This document shows positions 45,441 through 51,815 of a DNA stretch of 51,815 bases, piece by piece. The notes beneath the pieces are model-generated. The model searched no databases. It saw only the letters and a program-made list of their open reading frames with translations, and was not told the origin of the DNA. The stretch is from Neobacillus kokaensis (GTDB lineage Bacteria; Bacillota; Bacilli; Bacillales; Cytobacillaceae). A program made the translations under genes and the position numbers. The stretch lies in the NCBI RefSeq assembly GCF_014656545.1, contig NZ_BNDS01000023.1:23694-75508 (forward strand), given 5' to 3'. Each line of letters opens with the position of its first letter. Position 1 is the first letter of the stretch.

Positions 45441-46820
45441 TTATCCTCCTAATGCTGCCCTTAATGCCTCGCTGACTGAGGAAACACCGATTAATTCTAC
45501 TCCTCTAGGGCCCTTCCAGCCGCTTAGATTATTGGCCGGGAGAATAACCCGTTCAAAGCCTAGTTTTGCGGCTTCTTGGACACGCTGTTCAATTCTGGAC
45601 ACACGTCTTACTTCCCCGGTTAAACCAACCTCGCCAATAATGCAATCTGTCGGCTTTGTTGGCTGATCTCTAAAGCTTGAGGCAATACTGACCGCCACCG
45701 CTAAATCGATTGCAGGTTCATCTAATTTTACCCCGCCAGCAACCTTCACATAAGCATCTTGATTTGCCAGCAGCAGCCCTACCCGCTTTTCCAACACAGC
45801 CATTAATAGCGGTACACGGTTATGATCAATTCCCGTTGCCATTCTTCTTGGATTCCCAAAGCTTGTCGGAGAAATTAATGCTTGGATTTCTACCAGAACC
45901 GGCCGCGTTCCTTCCATTGAAGCAACGACTGTGGAGCCGGCTGCCCCGCGTGACCGTTCTTCGAGGAAAATCTCTGATGGATTTTCTACCTCTTCCAAGC
46001 CAAATTCCTTCATTTCAAAAATACCCATTTCATTTGTGGAACCAAAGCGGTTTTTCACGGCCCTTAGGATCCGGTAAGTATGGTGTCTTTCTCCTTCAAA
46101 ATAAAGCACGGTATCGACCATATGCTCTAATAAACGAGGCCCGGCAATCGACCCTTCCTTTGTGACATGTCCTACTATAAAAATAGCAATCCCCTTTGTT
46201 TTCCCGATTCTCATTAATTCCGCCGTACATTCCCGAACTTGGGAGACACTGCCCGGTGCTGACGTTACATCCGGGTGAAAGACTGTTTGAATCGAGTCAA
46301 TAATGACAAAGCTCGGGGCTGTCTGCTCAATCGTACGATTGATTTCCTCTAAATTTGTTTCCGCATAAACAAGCAGGTTTTCAGAGGAGATTCCTAATCG
46401 TTCTGCCCTTAGTTTTGTCTGCCTTAACGATTCCTCTCCCGATATGTATAAAACCTGATGACCCTTCACCGCAAGCTGTGAGGAGACCTGCAAAAGAAGT
46501 GTAGACTTGCCAATCCCCGGGTCACCGCCGATTAGTACTAGCGAGCCTTTTACTACACCACCGCCAAGAACCCGGTTTAGTTCGGCTAAATCCGTATGAA
46601 TTCTTGGTTCACTGACCATTTCAATTGAAGTAATAGGTGTAGGCTTAGAAGCAATCGCCCCTCCTTGAGAATGGGCAAACGCTCCCCTTCTCGCAGCTCC
46701 GGTTACCTCGACTTCCTCAACCATTTTATTCCAAGCGCCGCAGCCCGGGCATTTCCCCATCCATTTTGGCGATTCGTACCCGCACTCCTGACACATAAAT
46801 TTCGTTTTCCGTTTAACCAT
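45441..46820 (-). CDS. radA: DNA repair ATPase RadA
   Basis: RadA is a RecA-like, DnaB-type helicase that processes recombination intermediates and interacts with DisA. The 459 residues have an N-terminal C4 zinc motif ([18 protein letters not shown]), Walker [11 protein letters not shown], the RadA motif [13 protein letters not shown], and a C-terminal Lon-protease-like domain (VAVSIASS). I took the ATG at 46820, with GAGAGGAAG upstream; the longer frame crosses the clpC terminator. Confidence 0.96.
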   Translation of the reverse strand: MVKRKTKFMCQECGYESPKWMGKCPGCGAWNKMVEEVEVTGAARRGAFAHSQGGAIASKPTPITSIEMVSEPRIHTDLAELNRVLGGGVVKGSLVLIGGDPGIGKSTLLLQVSSQLAVKGHQVLYISGEESLRQTKLRAERLGISSENLLVYAETNLEEINRTIEQTAPSFVIIDSIQTVFHPDVTSAPGSVSQVRECTAELMRIGKTKGIAIFIVGHVTKEGSIAGPRLLEHMVDTVLYFEGERHHTYRILRAVKNRFGSTNEMGIFEMKEFGLEEVENPSEIFLEERSRGAAGSTVVASMEGTRPVLVEIQALISPTSFGNPRRMATGIDHNRVPLLMAVLEKRVGLLLANQDAYVKVAGGVKLDEPAIDLAVAVSIASSFRDQPTKPTDCIIGEVGLTGEVRRVSRIEQRVQEAAKLGFERVILPANNLSGWKGPRGVELIGVSSVSEALRAALGG

Positions 46821-46864
46821 GTGATTCTTCCTCTCTAGTCCTGCAGAGAATTCGATCCATATGT

Positions 46865-46906
46865 AAAAAAGAGGTACACGATTCAATAGTATTCACGTGT
46901 ACCTCT
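46865..46906 (-). terminator. Terminator after clpC
   Basis: A perfect 11-bp stem (agaggtacacg 46870-46880, cgtgtacctct 46896-46906) is followed on the minus strand by TTTTTTA. It separates the CtsR operon from radA-disA, so radA has a further promoter or relies on readthrough; I see no clear promoter. Confidence 0.9.
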
Positions 46907-46950
46907 CATCTTTTAAAAAAAATGGTAAACTTCGCTTGAGCTATAACCGT

Positions 46951-49395
46951 TTATTTTGTTACAGTCTCTTTCTCTGCTGTTTTAACAGTAAATTCCCCAT
47001 TTTCCACATCAATTATAGCATGCTGTCCTGCGGAAAAAGTCCCCTTTAAGAGCTCCTCGGAAAGCCGGTCTTCAATATGCTTTTGAATGGCTCTTTTCAG
47101 CGGTCTTGCCCCGTACTCAGGATCATATCCCTCATCAGAAATTTTGTCCCTTGCTGCAGGGGTTAATTCAATCGAAATATGCTGCTCTTTGAGACGCTTG
47201 ATTAATTGGTCTGATAATAGGGTGACAATTTCATTCAAGTGCTTTCTTTCAAGTGAATGGAAAACAATGATTTCATCAATCCGATTCAGGAATTCAGGAC
47301 GGAACGCCTTCTTCAGCTCCTCCATTACTTTCCCTTTCATATCTTTGTAATTCTGGTCAGCTGTATCTTGAATATTAAAGCCGACAAACTTATTCCGCTT
47401 TAATGCCTCTGCTCCAACATTGGATGTCATAATTAAAACGGTATTGCGGAAATCTACTGTACGTCCTTTAGAATCCGTTAAACGCCCGTCCTCAAGCACT
47501 TGAAGCAGGATATTAAATACATCTGGATGGGCCTTTTCAATTTCGTCAAGCAATACAACAGAATACGGCTTTCTCCGTACCTTTTCGGTTAACTGACCGC
47601 CCTCCTCATAGCCTACATAGCCTGGAGGTGAACCTACTAAACGAGAAGTGGAGTGCTTCTCCATATACTCGGACATGTCGATACGGATCATCGCATCTTC
47701 ATCACCAAACATGGCTTCAGCTAATGCGCGGGCTAATTCTGTCTTACCAACACCTGTAGGACCAAGGAAGATAAAGGAACCGATTGGACGCTTCGGATCT
47801 TTTAATCCTGCTCGAGCACGGCGGACAGCTTTCGCAACAGCTACAACCGCTTCATCCTGACCAATAACACGGGAATGCAGGATTTCCTCTAAATTAAGCA
47901 GCTTAGCAGTCTCTGTTTCTGCTAGTTTGGAAACTGGAATTCCCGTCCAGCTGGAAACAACACTTGCAATATCCTCAACGGTCACTTCGCTGTTTTCTTT
48001 ACCTTGCTTTTCCTTCCACGTTTTCTTTGTCTCTTCTAACTGTTCACGCAAACGCTGTTCAGAATCTCTTAGGGAGGCTGCTTTTTCAAATTCCTGGCTT
48101 TGAACAGCTGCATCTTTTTCTTTTCTGACTTCCTCTAGCTTAACCTCGAGCTCTTTTAAATTAGGAGGTGTAGTATAAGAACGAAGTCTTACCTTTGAAC
48201 CGGCTTCATCGATTAGATCGATAGCTTTATCAGGCAGGAAGCGGTCAGAAATGTAACGGTCTGACAGTTTAACAGCTGCTTCAATCGCTTCATCCGTTAT
48301 CGATACGCGGTGGTGTGCCTCATATCGGTCACGCAAGCCTTGTAAAATCTGAATTGATTCTTCCGCAGTCGGTTCATCCACGCGAATCGGCTGAAAACGG
48401 CGTTCAAGCGCTGCATCTTTTTCAATATATTTACGGTATTCATCAAGTGTCGTTGCCCCAATACATTGCAGCTCACCTCGGGCAAGCGATGGTTTCAAGA
48501 TATTTGAAGCATCGATTGCACCCTCTGCTCCACCTGCTCCAATTAAAGTATGGAGCTCGTCGATAAACAGAATAATATTTCCTGCTTGACGGATTTCATC
48601 CATTACCTTTTTCAGGCGGTCCTCAAATTCACCGCGGTATTTTGTACCTGCGACAACTGTCCCCATATCAAGAGTCATAACACGTTTATCGCGAAGAATC
48701 TCTGGTACTTCATTATTCACAATTTGCTGGGCTAGCCCCTCTGCAATCGCTGTTTTACCGACGCCAGGCTCCCCAATTAACACAGGGTTATTTTTCGTTC
48801 TGCGGCTTAACACTTCTATTACACGCTGAATTTCCTTGCTGCGCCCAATCACGGGGTCAAGGCTGCCTTCTCTAGCAATCGCCGTTAAATCACGGGCAAG
48901 ACCATCAAGTGTTGGGGTGTTAGCATTCGCCGAAGCTCCGCCTTGATGTCCGCCAGATTCATTGCTGCCTAGCAGCTGAAGCACTTGCTGGCGTGCTTTA
49001 TTTAAGCTGACACCTAAATTATTTAAGACGCGGGCGGCTACTCCTTCTCCTTCACGAATCAAACCAAGCAGAATATGCTCCGTGCCTACATAGGAATGAC
49101 CTAATTTTCTAGCTTCATCCATAGAAAGTTCAATGACCTTTTTTGCTCTAGGTGTATAATGAATGATTTGCGAAGATTCTTGGCCTTTGCCAATTAGATT
49201 TTCAACTTCCTTTTGAATTTTATCGGAGCCTAATCCTAGTCCATAAAGGGCTTTAGCAGCAATCCCTTCCCCTTCACGAATTAATCCTAAAAGGATATGC
49301 TCTGTACCAATATTATTGTGTCCAAGGCGGATTGCCTCTTCTTGTGCTAAAGCTAAAACCTTTTGTGCTCTTTCAGTAAAACGGCCAAACATCAT
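46951..49395 (-). CDS. clpC: ATP-dependent Clp protease ATPase subunit ClpC
   Basis: ClpC unfolds proteins for ClpP, guided by adaptors and McsB arginine phosphorylation. The 814 residues have two N-domain repeats (about 1-145), AAA+ module 1 (Walker [10 protein letters not shown]), a middle coiled segment with a UVR-like motif (about 420-470), and AAA+ module 2 (GPTGVGKTE). I chose the ATG at 49395 ([20 protein letters not shown]), behind GAGGAGTGA; an in-frame GTG at 49404 overlaps the mcsB stop. Confidence 0.97.
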   Translation of the reverse strand: MMFGRFTERAQKVLALAQEEAIRLGHNNIGTEHILLGLIREGEGIAAKALYGLGLGSDKIQKEVENLIGKGQESSQIIHYTPRAKKVIELSMDEARKLGHSYVGTEHILLGLIREGEGVAARVLNNLGVSLNKARQQVLQLLGSNESGGHQGGASANANTPTLDGLARDLTAIAREGSLDPVIGRSKEIQRVIEVLSRRTKNNPVLIGEPGVGKTAIAEGLAQQIVNNEVPEILRDKRVMTLDMGTVVAGTKYRGEFEDRLKKVMDEIRQAGNIILFIDELHTLIGAGGAEGAIDASNILKPSLARGELQCIGATTLDEYRKYIEKDAALERRFQPIRVDEPTAEESIQILQGLRDRYEAHHRVSITDEAIEAAVKLSDRYISDRFLPDKAIDLIDEAGSKVRLRSYTTPPNLKELEVKLEEVRKEKDAAVQSQEFEKAASLRDSEQRLREQLEETKKTWKEKQGKENSEVTVEDIASVVSSWTGIPVSKLAETETAKLLNLEEILHSRVIGQDEAVVAVAKAVRRARAGLKDPKRPIGSFIFLGPTGVGKTELARALAEAMFGDEDAMIRIDMSEYMEKHSTSRLVGSPPGYVGYEEGGQLTEKVRRKPYSVVLLDEIEKAHPDVFNILLQVLEDGRLTDSKGRTVDFRNTVLIMTSNVGAEALKRNKFVGFNIQDTADQNYKDMKGKVMEELKKAFRPEFLNRIDEIIVFHSLERKHLNEIVTLLSDQLIKRLKEQHISIELTPAARDKISDEGYDPEYGARPLKRAIQKHIEDRLSEELLKGTFSAGQHAIIDVENGEFTVKTAEKETVTK

Positions 49396-49400
49396 AGCGC

Positions 49401-50486
49401 TCACTCCTCACCTTTTATTTTTTCAGATTCCATTTTCAGACGTTCGCGAATTAATGCAGCACGTCTTATATCCCTTTCATGCGGCCTTAGCTGCCCCCCG
49501 GCATACTGCTGCAGGAAACCAGGCTGGGTAAGAATCATTAATTCATTAAGAATATTTTTAGACATTTGAACAATGTAGCCCATATCAATGCCCAGGCGGA
49601 CATCGGATAAACAACGGGCCGCTTCCTTTGATTCAATAATCCTGCTATTGGTTAACACTCCTAAAGAGCGGAATACCCTGTCTTCTAATTGTATGTTAGA
49701 AGTCTTTCGTAATGCTTCCCTGGCTGACCTTTCTTGTGAAATTAACTGGCTGACAACCCCCATCAAATCGCGGCAAATATCTTCTTCAGATTTTCCCAAG
49801 GTAATTTGATTGGAAATTTGAAAAATATTCCCCAGCGCCTCGCTGCCTTCACCATAAATTCCCCTTACGACCAACCCTAATTGGTTGATGGCAGGGATAA
49901 TACGATTCATTTGCTGCGTTAAAATCAATCCTGGAAGATGCATCATCACGGAGGCACGAATCCCTGTGCCGACATTCGTCGGACAGCTGGTTAAATAACC
50001 ATACTTTTCATCAAACGCAAATTGAATATGACTTTCAAGCCAATCATCAATTTCATTTGCAGCCTGTAATGCATTCGATAACTGCAGCCCTGGGAACAAG
50101 CACTGAATCCGAATATGATCCTCTTCATTAATCATAATACTAATTTCTTCATTTTCGGTTAACAGTACAGCACCATCCGGCGAGTCTTCCGCAAGATGCG
50201 GACTAATTAAATGCTTTTCCACTAAAACTCTTTTTTGAAGCGGCTGCATTTCATCAATTTTTAATAACTCCATTGGCCCGAATTTTTGCAAACTTGTGGT
50301 TTTCAAAAGCTGTTCCATTTCTGCAATAATCTTTTTCGCCTCTTCATGGGAAAATAAAGTTGGAAATTTATATTGTTCAAAGTTTCGGGCCAGTCGGATT
50401 CGAGTACTTAAGACGATGTCGGAATCCGGTCCTTCCTCACTCATCCACGAGCTCACCGCTTGATGTAAAAAATGTTCGAGTGACAC
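49401..50486 (-). CDS. mcsB: Protein arginine kinase McsB
   Basis: McsB phosphorylates arginines on proteins, marking them for ClpCP, and inactivates CtsR. The 361 residues form a phosphagen-kinase fold: [28 protein letters not shown] and [13 protein letters not shown] with the catalytic Cys. Near the C terminus [13 protein letters not shown] forms the phosphoarginine-binding motif. It starts with GTG at 50486, two bases after mcsA, with GGGAGGG upstream. Confidence 0.96.
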   Translation of the reverse strand: MSLEHFLHQAVSSWMSEEGPDSDIVLSTRIRLARNFEQYKFPTLFSHEEAKKIIAEMEQLLKTTSLQKFGPMELLKIDEMQPLQKRVLVEKHLISPHLAEDSPDGAVLLTENEEISIMINEEDHIRIQCLFPGLQLSNALQAANEIDDWLESHIQFAFDEKYGYLTSCPTNVGTGIRASVMMHLPGLILTQQMNRIIPAINQLGLVVRGIYGEGSEALGNIFQISNQITLGKSEEDICRDLMGVVSQLISQERSAREALRKTSNIQLEDRVFRSLGVLTNSRIIESKEAARCLSDVRLGIDMGYIVQMSKNILNELMILTQPGFLQQYAGGQLRPHERDIRRAALIRERLKMESEKIKGEE

Positions 50487-50488
50487 AG

Positions 50489-51037
50489 TTATTTCCCTCC
50501 CTCAACATTGCCGGCAAGCTTCCTTTCCATACTGCGAATTTCATCACGAATTTTCGCTGCCTTCTCAAACTCTTCATGCTGAATGCATTCTTGCAGACTC
50601 ACCTTTAACTCATCAATTTGTTTGCGTAAATGCAAATCGCCGCCAATTCTTTTTGGTATCTTCCCATTATGTGAAAAATTTCCTCCATGAAGTCTTCTTA
50701 ATACCGGCTGAAGCTGGTCTTTAAATGTTTCATAGCAATGCGCACAGCCAAACTTGCCTAGTTTCAAAAACTGTGGAAAGGTCATTGAACAGTGTCCACA
50801 GTGGAGAACCTCTTCCTGCTGAAATGGACTTTGACTTGGTTTTTGAAAAGATGGGTCAATTTTTAATAATCCAGCTAGCAAATTATTAAAGTTAAATCCT
50901 GATTGTCCGCTAAACATAAACATCTCACTTTTTTCCTGAGCACATACTTCACATAGATTTACTTCTGTCTTTTCACCATTAACAATTTTGGTAAAATGAA
51001 GTGCCGCAGGTCTTTGATTACACTCTTGGCAAATCAT
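50489..51037 (-). CDS. mcsA: McsB activator McsA
   Basis: McsA is a zinc-binding activator of McsB. The 182 residues have four CxxC motifs (CQEC, CEVC, CGHC, CAHC) and a C-terminal UVR motif ([32 protein letters not shown]). It lies directly between ctsR and mcsB. The 67-bp spacer to ctsR holds a CTCTCC / GGAGAG hairpin (51065-51085) without a T tail. Confidence 0.96.
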   Translation of the reverse strand: MICQECNQRPAALHFTKIVNGEKTEVNLCEVCAQEKSEMFMFSGQSGFNFNNLLAGLLKIDPSFQKPSQSPFQQEEVLHCGHCSMTFPQFLKLGKFGCAHCYETFKDQLQPVLRRLHGGNFSHNGKIPKRIGGDLHLRKQIDELKVSLQECIQHEEFEKAAKIRDEIRSMERKLAGNVEGGK

Positions 51038-51104
51038 ATTTTCACCTCTCCTAAAGCTTCGTATCTCTCCACGGTGGCAGGAGAGTCATTCGTAATATTC
51101 AGCT

Positions 51105-51566
51105 TTATTTATATTTCAAAGTGGTCAGCATAGCTTTAAGCATTCTTGCTCTTAATTCGTCACGATAAGGAAGATCAATATACAATACGGAACGGTCAAT
51201 CACACTTAACATAATTTTGGCTTCCCTTTTTGTTATGATTTCCTCCTGAACAAGCCTCCCAATAACATCTTCGGCACTCGCTTGACTAATCCTGCTTTGA
51301 AAAAGTGACAATAAATGATTAATTAAGCTGGCAGAATCATGAGACTCTACTTTCATAATACGTATATACCCGCCTCCGCCGCGTTTACTCTCAACAATAT
51401 AACCTCTTTCGATCGTAAATCGGGTATTTATAACATAATTTATCTGTGAAGGAACACACTGGAATTTATCTGCAATTTCGCTTCGTTTAATTTCCACATG
51501 ATCTGCTTCACTCATTTCTAAAACCTGTTTTAAGTACCTTTCAATAATATCGGAGATGTTCCTCAT
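51105..51566 (-). CDS. ctsR: Transcriptional repressor CtsR
   Basis: CtsR represses heat-shock clp genes and is inactivated by heat and McsB. The 153 residues start MRNISDIIERYLKQVLEMSE; a winged helix (about 1-70) carries the glycine-rich wing ESKRGGGGYIRI, and the C-terminal half dimerises. I chose the ATG at 51566, behind a purine-rich GGGTGGGAAG; the upstream frame runs through the operator. It probably represses its own operon. Confidence 0.97.
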   Translation of the reverse strand: MRNISDIIERYLKQVLEMSEADHVEIKRSEIADKFQCVPSQINYVINTRFTIERGYIVESKRGGGGYIRIMKVESHDSASLINHLLSLFQSRISQASAEDVIGRLVQEEIITKREAKIMLSVIDRSVLYIDLPYRDELRARMLKAMLTTLKYK

Positions 51567-51588
51567 CTTCCCACCCCCCATTATCATC

Positions 51589-51609
51589 TGACTTTGACTA
51601 TATTTGACT
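51589..51609 (-). promoter_or_regulatory. CtsR operator
   Basis: On the minus strand AGTCAAA-TAT-AGTCAAA (51593-51609) matches the CtsR heptad direct repeat; a further GTCA follows (51589-51592). It begins four bases after the -10 box of the ctsR promoter, so a bound repressor would block transcription. Confidence 0.95.
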
Positions 51610-51612
51610 TTA

Positions 51613-51641
51613 ATTATACTTAAATTTTTTTCAAGATGCAA
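51613..51641 (-). promoter_or_regulatory. Sigma-A promoter of ctsR operon
   Basis: On the minus strand TTGCAT (51636-51641) and TATAAT (51613-51618) are 17 bp apart. Confidence 0.9.
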
Positions 51642-51661
51642 CGGTTCACTACATTATGATT

Positions 51662-51687
51662 TTCTCCAAATTCTGCGGTTGCAAAAC
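51662..51687 (-). promoter_or_regulatory. Possible sigma-B promoter of ctsR operon
   Basis: On the minus strand GTTTTG (51682-51687) and GGAGAA (51662-51667) are 14 bp apart, resembling the sigma-B consensus GTTTAA-N13-15-GGGTAT. In B. subtilis the clpC operon has a sigma-B promoter upstream of its sigma-A one, as here. Confidence 0.4.
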
Positions 51688-51751
51688 ATAAGATTTGTGG
51701 GAAAAAACTACTATTTATTTTTACCGATTATTTTTATCAGCGGAAATCGTC

Positions 51752-51797
51752 AAAAAAAGCAAAAAAAAGACAATCTTTTTCAGATTGTCTTTTTTTT
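51752..51797 (-). terminator. rRNA operon terminator
   Basis: The stem agacaatct / agattgtct (51768-51776 with 51782-51790) is flanked by A and T tracts and lies directly after the 5S rRNA end. Confidence 0.92.
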
Positions 51798-51815
51798 GCC
51801 CGGCAGCGTCCTACT
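51798..51815 (-). rRNA. rrf: 5S ribosomal RNA, 3' end (partial)
   Basis: The last 18 bases, read on the minus strand, give AGTAGGACGCTGCCGGGC, the conserved 3' end of bacillus 5S rRNA, followed by the terminator. An rRNA operon upstream of ctsR is also the B. subtilis arrangement. The rest lies outside the window. Confidence 0.88.

Noticed and set aside
45710..46165. Plus-strand 151-codon frame inside radA
   Set aside because: Antisense shadow; no supporting context.

Overview
The window is a 51.8-kb stretch of a low-to-moderate GC Firmicute chromosome. Gene order matches the Bacillus 'ctsR to truA' region, and the proteins look very close to those of Bacillus sensu lato; a Neobacillus-like bacillus is my guess, at low certainty. 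Supporting traits are GGAGG-type ribosome binding sites, TTG/GTG starts on rpoB, sigH, adk, rplK and mcsB, CtsR and sigma-A type promoters, and the McsA/McsB/DisA/YacL set. Every intact gene is on the minus strand, so the window reads from right to left.

Right end to left: (1) 3' end of a 5S rRNA and its terminator (51.75-51.8 kb). (2) The stress operon ctsR-mcsA-mcsB-clpC, with a CtsR operator at its promoter and a terminator after clpC, then radA, disA and yacL. (3) Isoprenoid genes ispD-ispF and gltX. (4) A tRNA-Cys T-box leader followed by cysE-cysS-mrnC-rlmB-rae1. (5) sigH, rpmGB, secE and nusG. (6) rplK-rplA, then rplJ-rplL behind a strong promoter and an L10 leader, then rsmC (ybxB). 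(7) rpoB-rpoC-rplGB. (8) rpsL-rpsG-fusA-tufA. (9) The S10-spc-alpha ribosomal superoperon from rpsJ to rplQ, driven by two tandem sigma-A promoters and an S10 leader. (10) The shared energy-coupling (ECF) transporter module ecfA1-ecfA2-ecfT, and truA. (11) A 52-bp tandem repeat array at the left edge, where rplM should follow.

Together these genes make most of the ribosome, RNA polymerase, the translation GTPases, NusG/SecE/SecY and the early-stationary-phase sigma factor, with protein quality control upstream. The coding content is ordinary core genome. The unusual material lies between the genes.

Main points for a second look: (a) map (methionine aminopeptidase) and its KOW-domain neighbour, normally between adk and infA, are gone; a recognisable, frameshifted fragment of map remains at about 6.82-6.96 kb. 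(b) At 1-270 a 52-bp unit is tandemly repeated with exact spacing and a conserved small dyad. (c) A broken small membrane-protein reading frame lies on the opposite strand at 3677-3862. (d) A GC-rich 16-mer is present in two leaders 26 kb apart in opposite orientation. (e) Several leaders carry unexpected RNA structures: a hairpin that could bridge a distant ribosome binding site to the nusG start, mutually exclusive hairpins before rpsL, and a hairpin at the fusA stop whose loop holds the tuf -35 box. ybaC, which lies between tufA and rpsJ in B. subtilis, is also absent. I found no clearly new multi-gene system.
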